Below are positions 1-6,483 of a stretch of DNA of 21,211 nt, in pieces. How positions within the stretch are numbered: the first letter of the stretch is position 1; each line of letters opens with the position of its first letter. A model generated the notes under the pieces. The model saw nothing but the letters and a program-made list of their open reading frames with translations. It ran no database searches and had not been told where the DNA came from. This DNA is from Planctomycetota bacterium. Its GTDB lineage: Bacteria > Planctomycetota > PUPC01 > DSUN01. A program made the position numbers and the translations under genes. The stretch covers positions 1 to 21,211 of the forward strand of contig VGYW01000100.1 in NCBI GenBank assembly GCA_016872875.1, in the 5' to 3' direction.

Positions 1-1004
1 GCGATGAGGCGGCCTATCTCTTCCTTCGTGAAGACGAGCTTGTGCTCGAAGGCGGCCACGATGCCCTCCACGTCAATGCCGTAGTAGCCGCCGTTTGGGT
101 GGACGCCCACCCAGTGCTTCGTCGAGCCGTCGGGCTTGTAGTCCCACGGGCCGGCGGGGTCCCAGTAGTTCCACACGTAGAACTTGCCCTCCTCGCGCAG
201 GCGCATGCGGGCCTTCATCTGCTGCCACCACTTCTCGGCCCGCTCCTTGTAGACTGGTTTGCCCGTGGCGTCGTGGAGCGCGATGAGCCAGCAGGCGATG
301 AAGTTCTGCTTGTTCGCGGGGTGCGAGAAGCCGTCGGTCTTGCGCTTCTCGTAGCCCTCGGTCCACTTGCCCGTCGCGGGGTCAATGCCGAAGGGGGGGA
401 CGACCCAGACGCCGCCCGGCCCTGGCCCGAGCGAAGTCGAGGGCTTGGCCTCGCGCCAGGCGCCGCGGGTGTCCCACTTCTCGAACGTTGCCTCGTTGAG
501 CTTGAGCCACTCATCGGCCTTCGCCCCATACTTCTCCTTCAGGGCGGGGGCCTTGCGGATTGCGTCGGCGATGAGGACGAGCGGCCGCAGGCCCATCGCC
601 TCGCCGAGCTGGCTGTCGGTCAGAAAGTCCTTCGTGAAGGCGCCGCCCGTGCCGGCCTTGGGCCAGCCCACGAAGCCGTCGGGCTCCTTCACCCCCCGCT
701 TGATCCAGCTATCGGCCCAGTCAATCAGAAGATCAATCCATTTCGTGTCGCGGGTGGCGAGATAGCCGTATGCGAAGCCGTTGAGGAAGGGGCTGATGAG
801 CCAGCCGATCTCCTCGCCCGTCTCCTTGTCGCAGTAGCGGCTCCGCGCCGAGTTGAGGATGTACTTCTCCCAGCGTTCCAGCCAGTCCTTCGCCTGTGCC
901 GCGTCGAGGGCGAGAGCGGCGGGCGCGAGCGCCGCGGCCCCGGCCCCCAGCGCCACCCGCCTCAGCAATTCCCTTCGGCCGATACGATCTTGTTCCTCAT
1001 CCAT
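1..1004 (-). CDS. Tat-exported (alpha/alpha)-toroid-like protein, C-terminus cut by window edge
   Basis: Open leftward frame running off the window edge; about 334 residues are visible. The start ATG at 1004 is preceded by an AGGAGAGGA ribosome site and, further up, by a clear promoter (1053-1081). The N-terminus has a twin-arginine stretch (GRRELLRR, residues 9-16) followed by an alanine-rich hydrophobic run to about residue 33, so export by Tat is likely. The mature part is rich in aromatic and helical segments (for example ERAEKWWQQMKARM, and FYVWNYWDPAGPWDY), the look of alpha/alpha-barrel polysaccharide-processing or uncharacterised planctomycete secreted proteins. I recognise no catalytic motif, so 'toroid-like' is inference. 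Residues about 187-194 (PSTSLGPG) come from a palindromic repeat lying in the gene (424-444). Existence of the gene is confident, its function is not. Confidence 0.8.
   Translation of the reverse strand, partial: MDEEQDRIGRRELLRRVALGAGAAALAPAALALDAAQAKDWLERWEKYILNSARSRYCDKETGEEIGWLISPFLNGFAYGYLATRDTKWIDLLIDWADSWIKRGVKEPDGFVGWPKAGTGGAFTKDFLTDSQLGEAMGLRPLVLIADAIRKAPALKEKYGAKADEWLKLNEATFEKWDTRGAWREAKPSTSLGPGPGGVWVVPPFGIDPATGKWTEGYEKRKTDGFSHPANKQNFIACWLIALHDATGKPVYKERAEKWWQQMKARMRLREEGKFYVWNYWDPAGPWDYKPDGSTKHWVGVHPNGGYYGIDVEGIVAAFEHKLVFTKEEIGRLI
424..444. repeat. short palindromic repeat inside a coding sequence
   Basis: An imperfect palindrome with arms GCCC/GGGC and CGA/TCG around GAAG. It lies in frame inside the first gene and encodes a low-complexity Pro/Ser/Gly linker. 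From memory, similar GAGCGAAGTCGA-type words occur as dispersed repeats in many bacterial genomes. Only one copy is in this window, so its repeat nature is inferred. Confidence 0.45.
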
Positions 1005-1052
1005 GCGCGTCCTCTCCTGTTCGCAAGGCTGGTTCCGCTTCGTCTCGCCGGG

Positions 1053-1081
1053 ATTATAGCCCGGCCTGCCAGGCAGTGCAA
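1053..1081 (-). promoter_or_regulatory. sigma70-type promoter of the toroid-like gene
   Basis: Read on the minus strand: -35 TTGCAC (1081-1076), 17 bp spacer, -10 TATAAT (1058-1053) preceded by GGGC. The expected transcript start near 1046 gives a leader of about 40 nt before the ATG at 1004, with the AGGAGAGGA ribosome site in it. The gene therefore need not depend on the operon upstream. Confidence 0.75.
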
Positions 1082-1097
1082 CGCGCGGCACGCTCCG

Positions 1098-1122
1098 AGT
1101 TCGTAGTGCGGCCTTCAGGCCG
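1098..1122 (+). repeat. short hairpin repeat (copy 1 of a two-copy family)
   Basis: Contains GTTCGTAGTGCGGCC followed by TTCAGGCCG, with a CGGCCT/AGGCCG stem. A second copy lies on the minus strand at 17140-17163 with 2 mismatches in 24 positions. It sits in the gap between the GDPD stop and the promoter of the next gene, so it could act as a weak terminator hairpin. Confidence 0.6.
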
Positions 1123-1141
1123 TATTCTGGACAGAAACCAT

Positions 1142-3073
1142 TCAGGGCAGCCAGGGTGTGGCCCAGGGCGCCGTGGCCTTGAGCGCGGCGGCACGCGCGG
1201 GGGTGGGGGAACGGAGGCAGGCGAGGATGGCGACGCGGCGAACGGCCATCTGGGGATGAGCGAGCAGGCCCGTGACGATGCGGTGGGAGTCCTCCGCCTT
1301 CATCCCGCAGAGGGCCTCGGCCGCATCCCGCTGGAGAGAAGGCCACACCGCCTGAGCCTTCGCCTCAGGGGGGGCGAGGAACGCCTCCAATGTCCGGCGG
1401 GCCTCGGCCGTGCCTATTGCGCCGAGCGCTGCCGTTGCCTCCATCTTCAGGCGGAAGTCCCACCAGCTTCTATGGGTCGGCCGAAAGGGCACGTCGGCGC
1501 GCTTCGAGACGACGGGCTCGAGGAGCGGGTCGTCGCGCTGGATGACTCTGACCAGCGCGGGCACGGCCGAGGCCGCCTTCAGCTCGCCGAGCGCCCGCGC
1601 GGCCATCGCGCCGTCGAGCGCGTGGTAGGCGATGTCGAAGTGAAGGCCGCGGTGCTCGATGCAGCGCCGGAGCGCGGCGACGGCCTCAGGCTTTGGCTGG
1701 CCGATCTGGCCGAGCGCCCAGGCCGCCGCCGCGCGGAGCCTGATGGCCTTGATGTCGTCAGCCCGGTCCGCGGGCGTGGTTGCGAAGCGGCGCGCGCAGG
1801 CGGGCTCTGCGTCCAGGATGGCGACGAGCCTTGGGACCGCCTGATGGATTTTCGCGCGCCCGACGGCCCACGCCGCCTCTGCGCGCACGGCCGGGTCCGC
1901 GTCGTCCAGCAATAGCAGCAGCGTGCTGCGCACCTCCGCGGTGACGGTCCCCGGGTGGTGGCGTGCCGCCATGCCAAGCGTCCACGCGATGTTCGCTTTC
2001 ACCGAGGCGCGCAGAGGCGGGACGCGCGCCAGCACGATTCCTGGGGCCTTGACGCAGTAGTAGTTGACCAGGCGCGCCGCTGCCAGGCGCGGCGGCAGCG
2101 TCGCGCTCGGCTGCTCGAACAAGGCATTGAGCAGTTCGTCCACAGGTGGGGCGGCCACGGGCACTGCGCGGGCCGGCGGGGCCGGCTTCGGCGGCGACGC
2201 GGGGCGGCCAAGCTCTGTCAGCGTCAGGCGTGGGTCGTCGAGCATGACCATCTGGCCGGGGAGTTCGAGCGCGGCGCGGACCGGCTCGGGGTCGCAATCG
2301 CCATCGTCCAGCCCCTTCTTGTAGGGCAGGGGCCGGATGCGGGCCTCCTGGCGGATGGTCTCGCTGTTGTAGTGGTTGATCGAGACGACGTGGTCGAGCA
2401 TGTCGGCGTCCCGCAGGGCGCGCAGGACCTCGGCGTCAATGCCCGGTTCCTTGATGTCGAGGTGGAGGAGCGCGGCGTGCTGGCGAGCGAGCGCGAGGGT
2501 GGCGCGGAAGGTCGGCACGCGCTCCTCCGGCGCCGTGAGGCCCTGGGGGCTGTTGTGGCGGTGCAGGAGCAGCTCCTCGTGGTAGAAGTCGGGGATTCTG
2601 CCAAAGGCGTCGAGCAGCCCATCCACGCCTTCGTCGTGGAACATCACGAGGATGCCGTCCCGGGTGCGGCGGAAGTCGATCTCGAGGCCATCCGCGCCCG
2701 CCTCCATTGCCGCGCGGTAGGCCGAGAGGGTGTTCTGGGTCGCCATCTCCATCGCCCCGCGGTGGCAGATGACGGCGGTGCCGGCGCGGCGCTTGGCCAC
2801 CTTCGCGTGGCGTGCCGCGGCTTCCGCGGCGGTTTCGGGTGGCAGAGGCGCCGCCGCCTCGACGTTGAAGAGGGGCGTGGCCTCCGCGGCCGCCGGCTGC
2901 CCCTCGCCATCCGCGGTAGCGCACAGCGCGAAGAGGATGCCCACCACGGAGACACTGAGCACACGGAGCGGGGAGGGAGAGAGCATCCACAGATGGCCAC
3001 AGATTCGCACAGGTGCAGAAAGGGCGATCGTGCCTGAAGCGTGGCGATGGGGTGTCTTCTTGCCGGCGGCCAT
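1142..3073 (-). CDS. Secreted glycerophosphodiester phosphodiesterase fused to HEAT repeats
   Basis: 643 residues if begun at 3073, where GGAG stands 7 nt upstream; the alternative ATG at 2986 (residue 30) would place the signal peptide (PSPLRVLSVSVVGILFALCA) right at the N-terminus but has no clear ribosome site. Residues about 98-290 form a GDPD TIM-barrel core: catalytic H104-R105-G, then E131-x-D133 (metal ligands), H146 in FHDE, and LDIKE (D206, K208). The usual ENT after HRG is QNT. Residues about 345-640 are alpha-helical HEAT/PBS-lyase-like repeats (for example DPAVRAEAAWAVGRA), joined by a Pro/Ala linker at 291-312. GDPD enzymes hydrolyse glycerophosphodiesters to glycerol-3-phosphate and an alcohol; the HEAT part probably binds a partner or substrate. 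It is the third gene of a leftward set after the propeller and DJ-1 genes, 76 bp downstream. The domain call is strong, the substrate unknown. Confidence 0.88.
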   Translation of the reverse strand: MAAGKKTPHRHASGTIALSAPVRICGHLWMLSPSPLRVLSVSVVGILFALCATADGEGQPAAAEATPLFNVEAAAPLPPETAAEAAARHAKVAKRRAGTAVICHRGAMEMATQNTLSAYRAAMEAGADGLEIDFRRTRDGILVMFHDEGVDGLLDAFGRIPDFYHEELLLHRHNSPQGLTAPEERVPTFRATLALARQHAALLHLDIKEPGIDAEVLRALRDADMLDHVVSINHYNSETIRQEARIRPLPYKKGLDDGDCDPEPVRAALELPGQMVMLDDPRLTLTELGRPASPPKPAPPARAVPVAAPPVDELLNALFEQPSATLPPRLAAARLVNYYCVKAPGIVLARVPPLRASVKANIAWTLGMAARHHPGTVTAEVRSTLLLLLDDADPAVRAEAAWAVGRAKIHQAVPRLVAILDAEPACARRFATTPADRADDIKAIRLRAAAAWALGQIGQPKPEAVAALRRCIEHRGLHFDIAYHALDGAMAARALGELKAASAVPALVRVIQRDDPLLEPVVSKRADVPFRPTHRSWWDFRLKMEATAALGAIGTAEARRTLEAFLAPPEAKAQAVWPSLQRDAAEALCGMKAEDSHRIVTGLLAHPQMAVRRVAILACLRSPTPARAAALKATAPWATPWLP

Positions 3074-3129
3074 CCGTGTGCTCCGTGGTGAGGCCCGTCT
3101 TCTCCGTGCTCTCCGTGTCTCCGTGGTTG
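2941..3129. repeat. ACGGAG-type and CACAGAT-type short-period repeats, inverted pair
   Basis: Two clusters of degenerate 8-9 bp ACGGAGA words face each other: 2941-2969 and, in reverse complement, 3071-3129. Between them, 2984-3015 holds three 10 bp steps (CCACAGATGG, CCACAGATTC, GCACAGGTGC). The left cluster is inside the GDPD-HEAT reading frame and encodes part of its signal peptide. The right cluster fills the gap to the DJ-1 gene and provides the GGAG in front of the ATG at 3073. Confidence 0.7.
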
Positions 3130-3149
3130 CCTCCGGCGCGCCGCGCGGG

Positions 3150-3920
3150 CTACTTCACCTCGGGCAGCCGCGGGGGGAACTCGTCGCGGATGCCGAAGAG
3201 CCAGGGGTTGTGCTGGCGGAAGCTGCGGTACTCGGCTTCGCTGACGAGGCGCCGCAGCAGGAGGCAAGCCGTCTCGATTGCCACGCAGGGGCCGCCCGAG
3301 GTGATCGTGCGCGTCTCCTTGTCGAAGACGAGCGGCCTGAAAGCCCCGTCCTTTCTGTCGGTGTAGAGCGGGTAGTCGGCGGCGTCCTTCAGGAGTTTCG
3401 CCTTCCGCAGGAGTTCCTGGCCCCAGCACATGAGGGCGATGATGCCGCCGCGCTCGTGGACGCGTCGCACGATGGCCACCGTGCGGTCGCTCAAGAGGTC
3501 TTGCTGCCCCTTGTCCGTGCGGCGGCCGCGGCCCGTGCCCACGCAGGCGGGAATGGCCACGGCGTCGAAGCGGTCAATCTCGTCGTCCTTGAGGTCGCGC
3601 ACCAACACGTCGGGGCGGACGTGCATGCTGCCCATGCTGTTCACCTCGCGGTCGAAGCCAGCGACGACGACCTCGATGGCCCTCACCTCGGCGGCGTCGG
3701 GCGCGCGGCGGAGGACGCCGTTAGAGGCCCGCCTGGTGTGCGAGGCCCAGGCCAGGACGCCGCTGAAGGCGGCGAACTCGATCTCGTCGAAGTTCTCGCC
3801 GAGGAGGATGAGGACGCGCTTTGGGCGGGCCGCCTCGGCTTCCGCCGCCGGGGCTGCCGCGGCGCTGAGGAGACACGCAAGCCCTGCGACGATTGCGTTC
3901 ATGGCCTTGCTCCAGTTCAT
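3150..3920 (-). CDS. Exported DJ-1/PfpI superfamily protein
   Basis: 256 residues from the ATG at 3920; longer frames reaching further upstream only read the neighbour out of frame. The ATG overlaps the stop of the propeller gene as ATGA, so translation is probably coupled. A signal peptide (hydrophobic 8-25, ending near APAAEA) predicts a periplasmic protein. The DJ-1/PfpI fold follows: KRVLILLGENFDEIE at 34-48, with E48 aligning to the conserved acidic residue, then IDRFDAVAIPACVGTG (115-130) and the nucleophile elbow ALMC165WG. This combination is typical of family members acting as glyoxalase/deglycase, chaperone or protease-like proteins; which activity applies cannot be read from sequence. 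The stretch at 62-80 (TRRASNGVLRRAPDAAEV) looks like an insertion before the second strand. Export is less common for this family. Confidence 0.85.
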   Translation of the reverse strand: MNWSKAMNAIVAGLACLLSAAAAPAAEAEAARPKRVLILLGENFDEIEFAAFSGVLAWASHTRRASNGVLRRAPDAAEVRAIEVVVAGFDREVNSMGSMHVRPDVLVRDLKDDEIDRFDAVAIPACVGTGRGRRTDKGQQDLLSDRTVAIVRRVHERGGIIALMCWGQELLRKAKLLKDAADYPLYTDRKDGAFRPLVFDKETRTITSGGPCVAIETACLLLRRLVSEAEYRSFRQHNPWLFGIRDEFPPRLPEVK

Positions 3921-5188
3921 TGCGATGCGGGCCGCTGCCGGACGTCGTAGCACAGGAGCGTGTCCTGGTCGCGGATGTAGAGCCGGCCGTTGGCGAGGGC
4001 GGGGTGTGCCCAGGCGGGCTCGCGGGTGCGGTCGGGCTGGTCGAAGCGGCCGGCCTCCTTGTAGCCGTCGGGGGCCGCCTCGGCCAGGATGACGGGGCCT
4101 TTGTCGTTCCGCAGATAGAGTCGCCCGTCGGCGGCGACGATGGCGCACACGCCCGGCCGGGCGTCGTGCCACGCCAGCCGCCCGGTCTTGAGCTCGATGC
4201 AGGCGCAGCCGGCGAACACCTGGGCGCCATACAAGTGGCCGCCGACGGCCACGTAGCCGCTGTGCACGTTCCTCAGGTCCCGCGTCTCGTAGACCTTCTG
4301 GGGCGTGGCGCCCGCCTCGGGGGGTTTCAGGGCGTTCGCCCACCACTGCGAGGTCACGAACACCAGCCCGTCGGCGGCCAGAGGAGTGTTGCAGCTATAG
4401 CCCGGGTCAGGCGTGCCGAACTTGGCGAACCAGAGGAACTGGCCGCTCGCGGCCTCGACTGCGGCGACGCCCTTCTGGAGGTATTGGACGTATTGCCGCT
4501 TGCCGCCCGCCTCCGCGATGATCGGCGAGGAGTAGTTCGCGGCGTCCGCGTGGGGCAGGGCCGCCTTCCACAGCGGCTTGCCGCTCGCCGCGTCGAGGGC
4601 CACGAGCATCGCGTCCTTCGCCCCGGGCGTCACCACCACGCGGCCGGCATCGACGAGGGGCGATTCGGAGAAGCCCCAGCGCGGGACGGTTCCGCCGAAG
4701 TCGCGCACCAGGCTTGCCCGCCACGCCTCCTTGCCGTCGGCGGCCGCCAGGCAGGCCACGTCGCCCCCGACCGTTTCCACGAAGAGCCGCCCGCCGCTCA
4801 CGGTAGGCGTCGAGCGGCTGCCCGCAGGCCCAATCCGCCCCGAAGGGGAGATGGCCTGCGACCAGACGGGCTTCCCCGTCGCCTCGTCGAGCGCGAAGAC
4901 CCGCTCCTCCCCCTTCACGTGGCCCTGGGAGAAGACCTTGCCGCCGGCTATGGCGGCTGACGAGAAGCCCTCGCCCAGCCCCGTCGCCTTCCAGGCCAGG
5001 GGCGGGCCGCCGGGCGGCCAGCTCTTGAGCAGCCCTGTCTCTATCGAGACGCCGTTCCGCTCCGGCCCGCGCCACTGCGGCCAGTCGCCCTTCCCACCGG
5101 GCGCCTGCCCCGCGGCGGCGCACGCCGCACAAACTCCCACGAGGAGCGTAGCCGTCACAGAGCGTCCTGGGCGGCAGAGCGAGACCAC
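3917..5188 (-). CDS. Secreted PQQ-like beta-propeller protein
   Basis: 423 residues with a GTG start at 5188, chosen because AAGGAG lies 5 nt upstream and the signal peptide (LCRPGRS-VTATLLVGVCAACAAAG) then begins at once. A frame open to 5446 would run through the promoter at 5336-5364. After the signal comes GDWPQWRGPERNGVS (from about residue 34), the hallmark opening of planctomycete PQQ-binding-like propellers, then repeated blades with FALDEATGKPVW, LVALDAASGKPLW and AAVEAASGQFLW. Such proteins are periplasmic propellers, often of unknown ligand; the classic dehydrogenase active-site residues are not evident, so I do not call an enzyme. First gene of the leftward set; its stop overlaps the DJ-1 start by 4 nt. 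Confidence 0.88.
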   Translation of the reverse strand: MVSLCRPGRSVTATLLVGVCAACAAAGQAPGGKGDWPQWRGPERNGVSIETGLLKSWPPGGPPLAWKATGLGEGFSSAAIAGGKVFSQGHVKGEERVFALDEATGKPVWSQAISPSGRIGPAGSRSTPTVSGGRLFVETVGGDVACLAAADGKEAWRASLVRDFGGTVPRWGFSESPLVDAGRVVVTPGAKDAMLVALDAASGKPLWKAALPHADAANYSSPIIAEAGGKRQYVQYLQKGVAAVEAASGQFLWFAKFGTPDPGYSCNTPLAADGLVFVTSQWWANALKPPEAGATPQKVYETRDLRNVHSGYVAVGGHLYGAQVFAGCACIELKTGRLAWHDARPGVCAIVAADGRLYLRNDKGPVILAEAAPDGYKEAGRFDQPDRTREPAWAHPALANGRLYIRDQDTLLCYDVRQRPASQ

Positions 5189-5221
5189 TCGGTCTCCTTC
5201 CATAGCCAAGATTGTGGAAGA

Positions 5222-5303
5222 CACGGACAAACAAGTTTGTCCGTGGCACCCCCGTTGGCTTGGGCATGGTTGCGGGTGCCACGCCCAAACTCGTTTGGGC
5301 GTG
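5222..5303 (-). promoter_or_regulatory. Structured leader with tandem hairpins upstream of the propeller gene
   Basis: Two hairpins of the same plan: arms 5222-5232/5235-5245 (CACGGACAAAC with its complement, 2 nt loop) and 5280-5290/5293-5303 (CACGCCCAAAC with its complement, 2 nt loop). A third pair, GGCACCC (5245-5251) and GGGTGCC (5274-5280), can close the segment between them. They lie between the predicted transcript start (about 5329) and the GTG at 5188, so they would be transcribed as leader RNA. They may be regulatory or a dispersed palindromic repeat; I do not recognise a known riboswitch. Confidence 0.6.
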
Positions 5304-5335
5304 CTCAACGAACCACGTTCCATAGGGCCAGGCGG

Positions 5336-5364
5336 ATTATAGCCCTGCCCGGCTGCGAACGCAA
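5336..5364 (-). promoter_or_regulatory. sigma70-type promoter of the propeller / DJ-1 / GDPD set
   Basis: On the minus strand: -35 TTGCGT (5364-5359), 17 bp, -10 TATAAT (5341-5336) preceded by GGGC. It gives a leader of about 140 nt before the GTG at 5188. It overlaps the rightward gene remnant at 5343-5489. Confidence 0.7.
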
Positions 5365-5489
5365 CAGGCGTTGACACCGGGGCCACCCGCCACCTCGGCC
5401 CCGACAACATCGAGTGGCAGTTCACCGTCAAGGATCCCGACGGCAAGGTGATGTTCGAAATGTCGGGGAAGCTCGTGCGGAAGAAGTGA
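5343..5489 (+). pseudogene. 3' remnant of an unidentified gene
   Basis: An open rightward frame ends at TGA 5487-5489 and reads like a real protein C-terminus: NIEWQFTVKDPDGKVMFEMS, then GKLVRKK. An in-frame stop lies at 5340 and there is no suitable start codon upstream. The 5' part appears lost, perhaps when the leftward promoter region was joined here. I do not recognise the family. Confidence 0.45.
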
Positions 5490-5526
5490 GCGGCGCGGCG
5501 CCGGCCCCTGCCGCAAAGTCGCGCGC

Positions 5527-5555
5527 TTGCACCCGCCGCGAGGCAGGGGTATGAT
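5527..5555 (+). promoter_or_regulatory. sigma70-type promoter of the HEPN cassette
   Basis: -35 TTGCAC (5527-5532), 17 bp spacer, -10 TATGAT (5550-5555). The expected start near 5562 leaves a leader of about 50 nt ending in AAGGAG 7 nt before the ATG at 5613. Confidence 0.7.
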
Positions 5556-5612
5556 GGAGCCGGTTAAGGACACTGCACAAGTACCCCGGCAACGGAAGCA
5601 AGGAGCGGGAAT

Positions 5613-6020
5613 ATGGTTACAGCAGTCGCCCCACCAGCCACGAACGCCGCGGCCAGGAGGTGGCTGGCGGTGGTTGACAAGCTCATGTCCGACATCGAGC
5701 GGTGGGCGAAGGAGAAGGAGTGGCTGGCGGCCCGGCTCGAACCCAAACTGGTCACTGAGCGGTCCGCCGGCACGTATTCTGTCTCCGACCTGCGGATTCG
5801 GACGAACAGCGGGGTGTTGGACGTTGCCGTGGTCGGCAGGGAGATTTCCGGGGCGGAGGGCAGGGTGGACCTGGTGGCATTCCCCACGATGGACCGCTTC
5901 ATGTTGATCCGCACGCGCGGGCGGTGGGTCGTGGAAACCGACCTGGGGTTCCCCTGGCCGAAGAAGTGGGGCAAGGCGACGTTCCTCGAACTGGCCCGGA
6001 TGCTGACGAGGGCCTCATGA
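5613..6020 (+). CDS. Hypothetical protein, first gene of a two-gene HEPN cassette
   Basis: 135 residues; ATG preceded by AAGGAG at 7 nt and by a good promoter. It begins with a helical segment (about 12-42, WLAVVDKLMSDIERWAKEKE), followed by a mixed alpha/beta part with SVSDLRIRTNSGVLDVAVVG (56-75), GRVDLVAFPTMDRFMLIR (83-100), GRWVVETD (103-110) and FPWPKKWGKATFLELARML. No signal peptide or membrane segment, so cytoplasmic. I do not recognise a named domain. Its stop overlaps the start of the HEPN-like gene as ATGA, so the two are made together and the product is a reasonable candidate for the neutralising or partner subunit. That role is inference. Confidence 0.85.
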   Translation: MVTAVAPPATNAAARRWLAVVDKLMSDIERWAKEKEWLAARLEPKLVTERSAGTYSVSDLRIRTNSGVLDVAVVGREISGAEGRVDLVAFPTMDRFMLIRTRGRWVVETDLGFPWPKKWGKATFLELARMLTRAS

Positions 6021-6478
6021 ACCGCCAGGCACTGTTGGACCGGCTCCAGGCGGCAGAGAGGGAACACCGGGTGGCGGCGCTCTCGGTGGAAGACCTTCGG
6101 GCCAAGGCGGGCAAGGACCCGACGCGGCTCCAGAAGGAATCGCTGACGCTCGCAGACGTTGGGGCCTGCCACGACAACCTTGAGGCTACCTACCTTGTGC
6201 GTCTCTTCGCCGAGTTCGAGACGCCTCTCAGGCTCTACTGGCGTGACGTGCGGCGAAGACGCAAGACCTGGCAAACGATCGGCGCGGAGGACCTGATCGA
6301 ACGCGTGGGGACCTACCTCAGGGTCTCCGATGAGCTCCGCTTTCGCGTCCAGGAGGTCCGACAGCTCCGCAACGCCATCGTCCACCGAGCAAGCGCGCTC
6401 CACCCCACAGAGATCGCTCTGCGGCAGTGCTCGTCGTTCCTCGGCCACTTCCTGAGCCATTTCCCACCCAGATGGTAG
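6017..6478 (+). CDS. HEPN-like protein (possible RNase toxin or nucleic-acid-binding subunit)
   Basis: 153 residues from ATG 6017, which overlaps the previous stop by 4 nt; the frame is open further upstream but that part only shadows the neighbour. The protein is almost entirely alpha-helical and carries R118-N119-A-I-V-H123 within VRQLRNAIVHRAS, the R-N-x3-H form of the Rx4-6H motif of the HEPN superfamily. In active HEPN RNases these Arg and His residues form the catalytic site at a dimer interface; other HEPN proteins are inactive binding modules. A charged stretch RDVRRRRKTW (76-85) could contact nucleic acid. Small size and tight coupling to a second small gene resemble toxin-antitoxin or defence-associated HEPN modules. 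It ends 5 bp from the convergent next gene. Confidence 0.75.
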   Translation: MNRQALLDRLQAAEREHRVAALSVEDLRAKAGKDPTRLQKESLTLADVGACHDNLEATYLVRLFAEFETPLRLYWRDVRRRRKTWQTIGAEDLIERVGTYLRVSDELRFRVQEVRQLRNAIVHRASALHPTEIALRQCSSFLGHFLSHFPPRW

Positions 6479-6483
6479 CCCCA

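Noticed and set aside
1953..3037. Long rightward frames opposite the GDPD gene, and similar ones opposite other genes
   Set aside because: They are antisense shadows favoured by high GC; they show no domains and conflict with well-supported genes.
3921..4346. Longer frame upstream of the DJ-1 gene
   Set aside because: Arg/Pro-rich sequence is an out-of-frame reading of the propeller gene.
5189..5446. Longer start for the propeller protein
   Set aside because: It would run through the promoter and the hairpin leader; GTG 5188 has AAGGAG and a signal peptide directly after it.
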